From Antarcticimicrobium luteum (GTDB lineage: Bacteria > Pseudomonadota > Alphaproteobacteria > Rhodobacterales > Rhodobacteraceae), in NCBI RefSeq assembly GCF_004358185.1, contig NZ_SMUV01000046.1:1-50521 (forward strand): a stretch of DNA of 50,521 nt. The letters are read 5' to 3'. The first letter of the stretch is position 1. Every line of letters begins with the position of its first letter. The translations under genes and the position numbers were made by a program. Positions 17,259 to 25,061 of the stretch are shown piece by piece. Below the pieces are notes generated by a model. It did no database searches, had not been told where the DNA came from, and worked only from the letters and a program-made list of their open reading frames with translations.

Positions 17259-18683
17259 TTAGCTTCGCCTTGCATCCCTCTTCTCGGCGGGGAGCAGGTT
17301 TTCACCGGCGTCGGTCAGGTCGGCGGCGTCGGCCTGACGCTCCAGTTCCTCCCTTTCGGAAAGGAGGTCACCCTCACCGGGTGTTGCCGCCACGGCATCC
17401 CCCCTTCCGGGGGCGGGACGTTGCGGCTTAACCTCGGTGTCGCGTTCTTCGGTCGAGACTTGTCGGACGGGCACACCCTCCGGGAAGATGATCTCGCGAG
17501 CCTCGTCGGGCATCGAGATGCCAGCGTTCTGAAGCGCCCGCTTGACCTGCCGCATAAGCGCCGATCGGACCTTGAATATCGAATACGATCTTCCGTCGAA
17601 CCAGAACTGCACCCGAATGCTGACCGTCGAAGAACCGAGCTCATCGACCAGAGCGCCCGGTTCGGGGTCGTCGAGCACCGCAGGATGCGCGCGGAGCGCA
17701 TCCATAATGACATTCTGTGCCTCCAAGACAGAATCCTCGTATCCAATGCCGACTGTGAACTCTGACCGCCGGTTTGGATTGGTGGAGAAGTTCTTTATGA
17801 TACTCTTGAAAACGAGCGCGTTCGGGATCTGCACATGGTTTCCGTCCAGCGTAAGCAGGACGGTGGTGCGCATGTTGAGGTTCTGAACGATGCCCTGATG
17901 CTCGCCGACTTCTATCCAGTCGCCTGCCCGAAAGGGGTTTCGGATGCTGAGAAGAATGCTGGCGAGAGAGTTCTCAGCAATCTCTCGAAAGGCGAGGCCC
18001 AATACGATGCCGATGAGCCCGGTGCCACCCAAGACTGTTAAGGCGAGTCGTGTAAGGCCTGCGACTTGCAGCACAAGATAAATGCCGATCAAGATCACGG
18101 GTATCGACAGTGACCGAGCCACGAGTCTAAGGAGCAGTGGTGATTCAATACGTCGGCGTAGCGAATGACGCGCCAGGGCAGCCACGCCGCGTGACAAGAT
18201 CCATGCGAACAGAAGTATAATCAATGAAACGACCGAAAGCGGTGCAAACCATTGAACGCGATTGGCTAGCCTCTCGATCTCGCGCCAAGTTGGAGTCAGG
18301 TCCCAGCTGATCTGTGGCTTTACCTCAATTCGGTTGACGACCGCGACAACGCCCTCTGTTCTAAGGGCCAACTGACGTGCCCAATCCGTCCGCTCTTCGG
18401 TTTCGGTCTGACCGTCCAGAAAGACGATGCCCTCGCGCACCGAGACGGTCACGGAACCAAACCATTCGCTGGCGACCAGAATGCGACTTAGACGATCTGC
18501 GATCTCAGAGTCGCGCACATCAGGCGCGACTGAGACCTCTCTTTGCGGATCACTGGCGGCTGAATCCAGACTGTTCGGCGACGTCTGCGTTTGGCCAAGG
18601 GAGAAGCGGCCCTTTCTGATCCATGTAAGACGGATCGAACTGGGCGAACTTGACCAGTTGGTCATAGCCGTCGAACGCGACAA
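17259..18683 (-). CDS. BON-domain MscS-type mechanosensitive channel, N-terminally damaged
   Basis: The frame encodes up to 474 residues. A BON domain lies near 55-125 (SEIADRLSRILVASEWF to VVAVVNRIEV), followed by four membrane segments. The MscS pore and beta region includes GLAFREIAENSLASILL, RNPFRAGDWIEVG and the NALVFKSIIKNFS element, and the tail is charged and Pro-rich. No signal peptide or start with a good ribosome site is seen. The first 50 or so residues overlap, in another frame, the C-terminus of the adjacent Crp/Fnr fragment. The original 5' end has therefore probably been replaced at a deletion junction near 18590. A channel relieving osmotic stress would be its role if still expressed. 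Confidence 0.7.
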   Translation of the reverse strand: MSRSTAMTNWSSSPSSIRLTWIRKGRFSLGQTQTSPNSLDSAASDPQREVSVAPDVRDSEIADRLSRILVASEWFGSVTVSVREGIVFLDGQTETEERTDWARQLALRTEGVVAVVNRIEVKPQISWDLTPTWREIERLANRVQWFAPLSVVSLIILLFAWILSRGVAALARHSLRRRIESPLLLRLVARSLSIPVILIGIYLVLQVAGLTRLALTVLGGTGLIGIVLGLAFREIAENSLASILLSIRNPFRAGDWIEVGEHQGIVQNLNMRTTVLLTLDGNHVQIPNALVFKSIIKNFSTNPNRRSEFTVGIGYEDSVLEAQNVIMDALRAHPAVLDDPEPGALVDELGSSTVSIRVQFWFDGRSYSIFKVRSALMRQVKRALQNAGISMPDEAREIIFPEGVPVRQVSTEERDTEVKPQRPAPGRGDAVAATPGEGDLLSEREELERQADAADLTDAGENLLPAEKRDARRS

Positions 18684-19014
18684 ACCCGTCCCGAAACGTG
18701 ACCATTCCTGCTTCGCGCAACTGCCGGAGCACCCGGTTTACATGGACAGCACTCAGCCCGAGTGCGTCAGCCAGAAGGTTTTGCGTCAGCGGACAGGCAT
18801 AGCCGTCCTTGCTCCCCAATCCGACAAAGGCAAGCCGGTCGCCAAGCTCCAGTAGGAAATGCGCCATGCGTTCGGCCGCATCGCGGCATCCTACATTCAC
18901 CAGATGCTCTACCACCATCGCCTCGTCGCGGGACGCGGCCCACAAAACCGCGTTGGCCAGCCGGGGCGTTTGCGCAAAAGCGTCCAGAAGGTCGGCGACA
19001 TGAACTTCCGTCGC
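18550..19014 (-). pseudogene. Headless Crp/Fnr-family regulator fragment
   Basis: The minus strand encodes the C-terminal portion of a Crp/Fnr regulator: the dimerisation helix end, AAERMAHFLLELGDRL, and a winged helix with the recognition segment GLSAVHVNRVLRQLREAG. The cyclic-nucleotide or sensor domain is absent. Homologous sequence begins directly after the VIT-family stop codon, in the same frame, and there is no in-frame ATG there. The recognition helix has V-N-R rather than the E-S-R pattern of Fnr, so its DNA target would differ. The C-terminus looks complete. It is likely a deletion relic, although a truncated DNA-binding protein from an internal start is conceivable. Confidence 0.75.
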
Positions 19015-19716
19015 CTACCCTACGGTCACACCAAAGATCATACCCACCGCTGCGGTCGCGGCCATGGCAAGCGCGCCCCAGAACGTGACGCGAACGGCTC
19101 CCTTCACGATGCCCGCACCGCCGACCGATGCCCCGAGTCCGCCCAGCACTGAAAGCGCGATCAGAGTAGTGACCGCGACGACGAGAGTGATCTGGGCCGC
19201 AGGAACCAGCGCAGCAATGATGAGCGGTATGACAGCGCCGACCGCAAAGGTCGCCGCTGACACCAGAGCCGCCTGAATCGGATGCGCGGTCACGGTCTCC
19301 GAGATGCCAAGCTCGTCACGCGAATGCGCGCCAAGTGCGTCTTTCTCGGTTAGCTGGATCGCGACCTGGCGCGCGAGGCCATCGTCAAGCCCGCGCGCAA
19401 CGTAGATGCGTGTGAGCTCATCGAGCTCGGCCTCGGGTGTTTCCCTCAGTTCCCGGGTTTCGCGCGCGATGTCGGCCTGCTCCGCATCGGTCTGTGAACT
19501 GACGGAGACGTATTCGCCAGCAGCCATCGACATCGCCCCTGCGACGAGCCCGGCAAGACCCGCAATCAATATCTCTGGACGCCCAGATCCTGCCGCAGCG
19601 ACCCCGACGACGAGGCTCGCTGTGGAAACGAGACCATCGTTCGCGCCAAGAACAGCGGCACGTAGCCAGCCGATGCGATGAACCATGTGGACTTCGGAAT
19701 GGGAGATTCTGCTCAT
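19015..19716 (-). CDS. VIT1/CCC1-family iron/manganese transporter
   Basis: The 233-residue membrane protein starts with RIGWLRAAVLGANDGLVSTASLVVGV, the hallmark first segment of the VIT1/CCC1 family. It continues with GAMSMAAGEYVSVSSQTDAE, a cytoplasmic helical stretch rich in Glu/Asp, and three C-terminal membrane segments. Family members move Fe2+ or Mn2+ out of the cytoplasm. The gene is 19 bases after the P-type ATPase stop, in the same direction, suggesting one metal-handling transcript. Its stop abuts the Crp/Fnr fragment. Confidence 0.88.
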   Translation of the reverse strand: MSRISHSEVHMVHRIGWLRAAVLGANDGLVSTASLVVGVAAAGSGRPEILIAGLAGLVAGAMSMAAGEYVSVSSQTDAEQADIARETRELRETPEAELDELTRIYVARGLDDGLARQVAIQLTEKDALGAHSRDELGISETVTAHPIQAALVSAATFAVGAVIPLIIAALVPAAQITLVVAVTTLIALSVLGGLGASVGGAGIVKGAVRVTFWGALAMAATAAVGMIFGVTVG

Positions 19717-19735
19717 CTCAAAAGGGCCTTCCGGG

Positions 19736-21658
19736 CTATGTTGCGGTGAATGTCGGCGTGGGCGGGCGACGAGCCGCCGTATCGCCAGGGCTGCCTTCGA
19801 TCTGAACTACGTGACCCGGCACGATCCTGAGAGCTCGCAATGCATTGAGGATAACCGCCACGTCGATCAATTCCTGCAGGAGCGCGCCCTGCACCGGGGA
19901 CAGGTAGCCGAAGGCCGCGGCGATCATGCCAAGGACCGAGAGACCAATCCCGGCAGCGACGCTCTCAACGGCGATGCGGCGGGACCGTTGCGCGATCTCG
20001 ATACCCGGCAGAAGGCGATCCAAGTGATCGACCAGCAGCACGACATCCGCCGCTTCGGCCGAAGCCGCCGCCCCACGCGCGCCCATCGCGACACCGATGT
20101 CTGCGGCAGCCAGCGCGGGCGCGTCGTTGACACCGTCGCCCACCATCATGACCGGGCCGTTCTTCCGCTCGGTCAGGACCAGCAGGACCTTCTGGTCGGG
20201 GGTCAGATCGGCGCGCACGGCATCGAGGCCAAGGCCCGCCGTCACGGCCTCGGCAACGGCGCGGCGATCACCTGTCGCCAGCAGGATGCGGCCGACGCCG
20301 AGACGTCGAAGCCGTGAAAGCAGTTCTCCCGTGCCAGCGCGCAGCGCGTCGGCCATCACGATGTGGCCGGCGAGTTTCCCGTCGACGCCAAGGGAAACGA
20401 CCACCGATCCCGCCTCGACCACCGTGCTTTCGGGGTCGGCAACGCCAAGCTGCGTTGCGACGAAACCCGCGCCGCCCACCACGACCTTGCGTCCGTCGAT
20501 TGCCCCGGCAACGCCTTCGCCGGGCGTCTCGACCACGCTTGCGGGGATCGGCAAGGCAATTCCGCGCGCCTGTGCCGCCCCGACGATGGCCTGTGCGATC
20601 GGGTGTTTCGAGGCCTGATCGAGCGTCGCGGCGAAGTACAGAAGTTCGTCCTCGGACAGGTCGCCATGCATGTCGATCGACACGATCTGCGGGCGTCCGT
20701 CCGTCAGCGTGCCGGTCTTGTCGAGGATCAGCGTGTTGATCCGGGCCAGCGCCTCGAGCGGTTTCGCGCCCTTGATCAGCACCCCGAAATGCGCTGCGCG
20801 CGACAGGCCGGCGACCAATGCCACCGGAACCGCGAGGATCAGCGGGCACGGCGTCGCCACCACCAGCACCGCCACTGCGCGGATCGGATCGCCCGTAAAC
20901 CACCAGGCGGCCGTCGCCAGCGCGACGGTCACGGCGAGGAAAAGCAGCGAATAGCGGTCGGCCAGCCGCGCCATTGGCGCCTTGGACTTCTGCGCCGCCT
21001 CGACCAGCCGGACGATCCCGGCATAAGTGCTGTCCGCAGCGCGCCGTGTGGCCCGCAGATCAAAGGCCTCGCCCGCGTTGGTCGAGCCGCTCATCACGTC
21101 CTGTCCCCGCGCCAGCCGGGCGGGCATCGACTCGCCGGTCAGCGCGGACCGGTCGAGCATCGCGCCGGCGCTTTCGACCGTCCCGTCCACGGGGGCGACG
21201 TCGCCCTGCCGGATCAGCAGCAGATCGCCAGGCGCGATGTCTTCGAGCGGGACTTCATCCAGAGCGCCATTGCGATGCCGCGTGGCGGTCCGGGGCACGC
21301 GGGACAGAAGATCGCTCATCTCGCGCCGCGCGCGACCCTGCGCGAAACTCTCGAGGAAGGTGCCGCCCGAATACATCAGCGCGACAACCGCCGCCGCAAG
21401 GGTTTCCCCGAATAGCAGCGCCGCCGACATCGACAGCGCCGCGACGATGTCCAGCCCGACCTCGCCTTGTCCAAGACTTCGGACGATCTCGATACAAAGC
21501 GCCAAAAGGACAGGAACGACGCCGGCCGCCCACGCGACCCCGGCAAGGTCCGGCTGCCCCGCCAGCCAAAGGACGAGGCCGGATACGAGACCAAGCAATG
21601 CCAGGCCCAGCAGGGCGACGTTCAGGCGATCATGAAACAATGGTGTCATCTGGTGCAT
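19736..21658 (-). CDS. Heavy-metal-type P-type ATPase lacking an N-terminal metal-binding domain
   Basis: The 640-residue pump has the actuator motif LTGES near residue 173, the transmembrane motif TPCPL at 269-273, the phosphorylated Asp313 in DKTGTLT, the nucleotide-domain SKHPIA and the hinge GDGVNDAP. It is a P1B-like pump. It has no CXXC HMA domain at the N-terminus, and the membrane motif is TPC rather than CPC, so the metal cannot be assigned confidently. Neighbouring VIT and ApbE genes point to iron or redox metal homeostasis, as inference. The start follows an ApbE fragment by 9 bases. Confidence 0.88.
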   Translation of the reverse strand: MHQMTPLFHDRLNVALLGLALLGLVSGLVLWLAGQPDLAGVAWAAGVVPVLLALCIEIVRSLGQGEVGLDIVAALSMSAALLFGETLAAAVVALMYSGGTFLESFAQGRARREMSDLLSRVPRTATRHRNGALDEVPLEDIAPGDLLLIRQGDVAPVDGTVESAGAMLDRSALTGESMPARLARGQDVMSGSTNAGEAFDLRATRRAADSTYAGIVRLVEAAQKSKAPMARLADRYSLLFLAVTVALATAAWWFTGDPIRAVAVLVVATPCPLILAVPVALVAGLSRAAHFGVLIKGAKPLEALARINTLILDKTGTLTDGRPQIVSIDMHGDLSEDELLYFAATLDQASKHPIAQAIVGAAQARGIALPIPASVVETPGEGVAGAIDGRKVVVGGAGFVATQLGVADPESTVVEAGSVVVSLGVDGKLAGHIVMADALRAGTGELLSRLRRLGVGRILLATGDRRAVAEAVTAGLGLDAVRADLTPDQKVLLVLTERKNGPVMMVGDGVNDAPALAAADIGVAMGARGAAASAEAADVVLLVDHLDRLLPGIEIAQRSRRIAVESVAAGIGLSVLGMIAAAFGYLSPVQGALLQELIDVAVILNALRALRIVPGHVVQIEGSPGDTAARRPPTPTFTAT

Positions 21659-21667
21659 GTCCCGGCG

Positions 21668-22060
21668 TCAACTCACGCGCTCGGGATCTGGACGGGTCTC
21701 GAATAGCCGTCCCACTCTCGTTTCGCGAAGATGATCGCCCTCACGATCAATGAAGAGAGCGCTCACTTTACTTTTACGCGCCAATATCGCGCCCTCCAAG
21801 CTTCCTTTTACCATCAGGGCCGTAGCCCATGCATCCGCCTCGGCGCAGGTCCGGGCCACGACGGTCACCGAGACGAGCGAAGTGATCAGTGGCGCGCCGC
21901 ACCTGGGGTCCATGGTGTGCGACAGATGGCGGCCCTGCACCTCGACCCGGTGCCGGTGGTCCCCCGAGGTTGCTACGGCGGCGTCCTGCAGCGCACATTT
22001 CAGTAACGCCTGTTCCCGGCACACTGCCACGGCGTGCATCTGGACGCCAAACAAGGCCAT
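21668..22060 (-). pseudogene. C-terminal fragment of ApbE-type FAD:protein FMN transferase
   Basis: The 130-residue frame contains ApbE landmarks: AVATSGDHRH, then LSHTMDPRCGAPL (matching the family's H-x-x-DP-x-x-G motif), VTVVARTCAEADAWATALMVKG and a final strand. The N-terminal two thirds, including the flavin-binding start, is missing. The fragment begins directly at the end of cbpM. ApbE attaches FMN to Thr residues of exported proteins; this remnant should be inactive. Confidence 0.75.
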
Positions 22061-22390
22061 TCAGACCCGCTTCATTTCCGCCATGACTTGGGCCTTCAGA
22101 TCTGCCGGGAGATCATTTATCGCGTGCCCCATCGTTGCAAGATCTTGTCGCGCGGCGTGCAATTGGTCGATGAGCGAAATCACGATGTCGAGACCGGTCT
22201 CATCCAGATCCAAGTCCTGGGACAGATCGCACAAGAGCTCTAGGCGCGCGATGTCAACCCGGCGAAAAACATAGCCGTTTACGTCCCGCTGCGGCCTGAC
22301 GAACTCACCCTCGACAAAGCGGACAAGCTGGCTGCGGGTCAGCCGCGTCACAGTAGCGACAACCTCGTCTTCGGAGAACCGGTCTGTCAT
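22061..22390 (-). CDS. cbpM: CbpM-type chaperone modulator
   Basis: The 109-residue, mostly helical protein begins MTDRFSEDEVVATVTRLTRSQL and continues with YVFRRVDIARLELLCDLSQDLDLDE. This is the typical MerR-like layout of CbpM, which binds the J-domain of CbpA and inhibits it. Its ATG overlaps the stop of the upstream cbpA gene (ATGA), giving translational coupling and a balanced ratio of the two proteins. The start at 22390 is favoured over the longer frame because of this overlap. Confidence 0.85.
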   Translation of the reverse strand: MTDRFSEDEVVATVTRLTRSQLVRFVEGEFVRPQRDVNGYVFRRVDIARLELLCDLSQDLDLDETGLDIVISLIDQLHAARQDLATMGHAINDLPADLKAQVMAEMKRV

Positions 22391-23331
22391 GTCGCGGCCC
22401 CTTTCATCAGATCGGCCCTCGGGTCGAAGGCATGTGTCTTTCGCCATTCCGTGAGGAAATCGCGCAATGCCGTATCTGTGGCGGGCGGTGTGACGATCTT
22501 CAGTTCAACCAATTGGTCGCCTTTCGCCTTGCGCCCCGTATGCGCGACACCGCGACCCCGCAAACGAAGGACGCGGCCCGAACTGGCTCCCGCAGGGACC
22601 GTCAGGTCCACGGGACCGTCGATGGTCGGTGCCGTTACCTTGCCGCCGATAACGGCCTCGTCAATGGTGATCGGGAGAGTCAGGAGAATGTCGTCGCCGT
22701 CTCGACGGAACACCGGATGGGGCCGCACCAGAACGGTGATGAGCGCATCACCTGCCGGACCGCCACCAATGCCGGGCGCGCCCTTGCCGCGCAGCCGCAG
22801 CGTCTGTCCGTCTTCGGTGCCTCGCGGGATCTTGACCGCAAGGCTCTGGCCATCAGGCAAGGTGATGCGGGTCTCGGCGCCTCGTGCAGCATCCAGAAAC
22901 GGCACCTCGAGCGTATAGCGTACATCTGGGCCGTGGGCGGAAAACCCACGGTCGGCAAAGTCAGCACCGGACGACCTCGTACGATTGCGTAGAATTTCTG
23001 CGAAGATGTCAGCTGGATCGGCATCCGTGCCGAACCCGCTCCCTTGTTGGTAAGTGTTGTCCGCCGCACCTGCGAAATCACGATAGTACTGCCGCTGAGG
23101 GCGCTCTGCGCCGAGGCCGTCGATCTCTCCCGCATCGTATCGTGCGCGGGTCTCGGGATCTTTCAGGATCTCGTAGGCGGCAGAGATCGACTTGAACCGC
23201 GCCTCGGCCCCTGCGTCGTCTGGATGCAGATCGGGGTGGCTTGTCCGCACCAGTTTCCGATACGCCTTCTTTATGTCGTCAGCCGTGGCGGCCTTCGTGA
23301 GGCCGAGCAATTCGTATGGATCGTTGGACAT
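22387..23331 (-). CDS. cbpA: CbpA/DnaJ-class co-chaperone
   Basis: The 314-residue protein has an N-terminal J-domain (DPYELLGLTKAATADDIKKAY with the HPD motif in RTSHPDLHPDD near residue 33), a flexible Gly/Gln linker, and two DnaJ-C substrate-binding beta domains (LPDGQSLAVKIPRGTEDGQTLRLRGKG, then LTVPAGASSGRVLRLRGRG). The zinc-finger region of true DnaJ is absent, which fits CbpA. It would stimulate a DnaK ATPase during stress. The start at 23331 has a CAGGGAG ribosome site. A Crp/Fnr-like motif lies about 100 bases upstream. Confidence 0.88.
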   Translation of the reverse strand: MSNDPYELLGLTKAATADDIKKAYRKLVRTSHPDLHPDDAGAEARFKSISAAYEILKDPETRARYDAGEIDGLGAERPQRQYYRDFAGAADNTYQQGSGFGTDADPADIFAEILRNRTRSSGADFADRGFSAHGPDVRYTLEVPFLDAARGAETRITLPDGQSLAVKIPRGTEDGQTLRLRGKGAPGIGGGPAGDALITVLVRPHPVFRRDGDDILLTLPITIDEAVIGGKVTAPTIDGPVDLTVPAGASSGRVLRLRGRGVAHTGRKAKGDQLVELKIVTPPATDTALRDFLTEWRKTHAFDPRADLMKGAAT

Positions 23332-23429
23332 CCGGGCTCCCTGTTCGACAACCATCGCATAGTGAGGCGGCAAGCGCCCGCAAACGGAATTAACCCGTTC
23401 GAAATGCCATGGCGGCGCCTGCTTCGTCG

Positions 23430-23443
23430 CTGATCTATGTCAG
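23430..23443. promoter_or_regulatory. Crp/Fnr-like motif upstream of cbpA
   Basis: CTGAT-ctat-GTCAG fits an inverted repeat YTRAY-N4-RTYAR. It is about 99 bases upstream of the cbpA start codon. The same half-sites recur at eight other places between 23.5 and 30.6 kb. Confidence 0.5.
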
Positions 23444-23515
23444 GGTGGGAAAAGCATGATCCCGTACCGGACGCGGCACCGGTCACGATGGCTGTCTTGT
23501 CGTCGACAATCAAAT
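23444..23515 (-). pseudogene. N-terminal scrap of a short-chain dehydrogenase
   Basis: The minus strand reads IVDDKTAIVTGAASGTGS, the start of an SDR Rossmann fold (TGxxxGxG) that usually opens a 240-270-residue oxidoreductase. The frame dies within a few codons, where the sequence runs into the promoter region of cbpA. Most of the gene has therefore been deleted. It carries its own Crp/Fnr-like motif about 70 bases upstream. Confidence 0.5.
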
Positions 23516-23580
23516 CTCATGGAGGCTCTTCTGCAAATGGATAAGTCCGGGAGAGGTCGCACAGGTTGCATTGCTGCGTG

Positions 23581-23594
23581 CTAACCTATGTCAG
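23581..23594. promoter_or_regulatory. Crp/Fnr-like motif upstream of the SDR relic
   Basis: CTAAC-ctat-GTCAG shares nine bases with the motif at 23430, including the ctatGTCAGGG side. It lies upstream of the short-chain dehydrogenase scrap, which supports the view that two promoter regions were brought together by deletion. Confidence 0.45.
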
Positions 23595-23605
23595 GGCGGT
23601 CGATC

Positions 23606-23992
23606 TCAATCCCGCTTGCCCTCGCCTAGGTGTCGGGCGAGGACAAATGCTGCCGTGAACGCAATCTGAGAGGCAAAATCGGTTGCGCCGGTTGCAGGTG
23701 CCGCCGGTTGGGAGACCGGCGGGTCGGTCAGAGTCTTTTTCGTAAAACGATTTCTGGCGAGGACCAGAAGGACCGCAGCCAAAATTGTTAATCCGAGGCC
23801 GATCAAGAGGGACGCCGGACCTTGCCCTACCGCAATACTGAGGGTGAGATAGGCCCAGGCCGTCAGGAACGCCACTCCTGCGGCTGCGGTCAGTCCCCCG
23901 GCCAGAGTAAGCAAGATCGGCAACAGCAATCGTCTAGCGTCCATTCGGACGTTTCGGCCTATGCTGTGCACGGCGTCATCGACAATACCCAT
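23606..23992 (-). CDS. Phage-holin-superfamily / DUF1469-like small membrane protein
   Basis: The protein of about 128 residues has two membrane segments (LLLPILLTLAGGLTAAAGVAFL and ASLLIGLGLTILAAVLLVLA) and a hydrophilic tail. It resembles the holin-like proteins that accompany DUF883/YqjD proteins in stress operons. It overlaps the upstream DUF883 gene (TGATG). A GTG one codon earlier, at 23995, is an equally possible start. No direct function is known. Confidence 0.7.
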   Translation of the reverse strand: MGIVDDAVHSIGRNVRMDARRLLLPILLTLAGGLTAAAGVAFLTAWAYLTLSIAVGQGPASLLIGLGLTILAAVLLVLARNRFTKKTLTDPPVSQPAAPATGATDFASQIAFTAAFVLARHLGEGKRD

Positions 23993-24303
23993 CACCGCCG
24001 CGACAGGGCGCCAACCAGAAAACCCGCGCCCGCGGCGAGGCCAATTGTCATAAAAGGGTGGGCTGCAACGGACTCCTCCAGTTGCGCCTCTGCAGTGCGG
24101 CCCTTGCTTTCTGCATAATGCTTCGCTTCGTCAAAGCCTTCCGCGATGTCCGCGGCCATGCGGCTTCCACGCCGTCCCGCGATCGCGCTGACAGTTTCAG
24201 TGAGACGCGACATATCCTCCCGCAGGGAGGCCAATTGACGACTGACCGCCTCGATATCGGTTGCGGCGGTGGGTTGCGCTTTAGCCTTGCTACCAAGTGA
24301 CAT
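23992..24303 (-). CDS. DUF883 (YqjD/ElaB-type) ribosome- or membrane-associated stress protein
   Basis: The 103-residue protein has a coiled-coil N-terminus (AVSRQLASLREDMSRLTETVSAI), an acidic middle, and a C-terminal glycine-rich membrane helix ending in GFLVGALSRR, the hallmark of YqjD/ElaB. In E. coli such proteins tether ribosomes to the inner membrane in stationary phase. The start at 24303 has an AAAGGAAATC leader; the longer frame upstream lacks support. It is coupled to the holin-like gene by overlap. Confidence 0.8.
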   Translation of the reverse strand: MSLGSKAKAQPTAATDIEAVSRQLASLREDMSRLTETVSAIAGRRGSRMAADIAEGFDEAKHYAESKGRTAEAQLEESVAAHPFMTIGLAAGAGFLVGALSRR

Positions 24304-24384
24304 TTTGATTTCCTTTGTTTGCTCGAGATTGGGGTGTTGTGCCGTTTGAACTGCTGTCCGAGAGCGGCCTGTATGCATCGCGCA

Positions 24385-24816
24385 TCATGTTTGGGCCGAA
24401 ACCCGGACCACCTCTGCCGCCTGCTCGGTGGCTTCTCCGGAGAAAACCTCGTCGGATGCATCCGCCTCAGCTTTGGTCTTTTTAACCAGTTGGTCCTCGT
24501 GATGCGGTGGGCCGTAGAGGGTGTAGAGCTTGAGCGCCTCATGCCCGGTGCAGATCACATTGTGATGCGCGCCGGCCGGCACGACGATACCGTCGCCAGC
24601 CTTGACCTTGTGGGGCACGCCGTCGATCACAACACGCCCCTTACCCTCTTCGATGCGAAAAAACTGATCCGTGTCAGCTTGTATCTCGCCACCGATTTCC
24701 GTCCCAGGCTCAAGCGACATCAAAACCAATTGCAGCTTGGTCCCGGAATAAAGTACGCGCCGGAAGTCGGTGTTCTCGTCCGTCAGTTCTTCGATATTCG
24801 CAACATATCCGATCAT
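24385..24816 (-). CDS. Small cupin-domain protein
   Basis: The 143-residue single-domain cupin has the two metal-site motifs in degenerate form: GTEIGGEIQADTDQFFRIEEGKG and VPAGAHHNVICTG. A charged C-terminal tail follows. The first motif lacks the usual HxH pair (GGEIQADTDQ), while His residues remain in the second. Metal binding is thus uncertain and a sensor or isomerase role cannot be told apart. It is the first gene of the leftward DUF883/holin group, with a Crp/Fnr-like motif 74 bases upstream. Confidence 0.8.
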   Translation of the reverse strand: MIGYVANIEELTDENTDFRRVLYSGTKLQLVLMSLEPGTEIGGEIQADTDQFFRIEEGKGRVVIDGVPHKVKAGDGIVVPAGAHHNVICTGHEALKLYTLYGPPHHEDQLVKKTKAEADASDEVFSGEATEQAAEVVRVSAQT

Positions 24817-24889
24817 TGTGCCTCTCCGTTCATTTCATCGTGTGGCTCGACTGAATGACCCTGTGTGCCGCAGATAATTCTGCACCGCA

Positions 24890-24903
24890 CTGATCGGCGT
24901 TAG
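24890..24903. promoter_or_regulatory. Crp/Fnr-like motif upstream of the cupin gene
   Basis: CTGAT-cggc-GTTAG fits the recurrent YTRAY-N4-RTYAR pattern and lies 74 bases upstream of the cupin start codon, in the 245-base gap after the phaC stop. Confidence 0.45.
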
Positions 24904-25061
24904 CAGCATGCTGGGTTTCACTTCGCTGCGGTGCGGTTGGCCATAATCCGCCTTTGGTCAAAAGTCCTCACCACGGGCGTCATGAATCGCGACGCTTCGT
25001 TTCGTGGCCCGATGACGGGTGCACTCACTGTGGCCTACCACTGCCAAAAGCGGGCGTGGGA

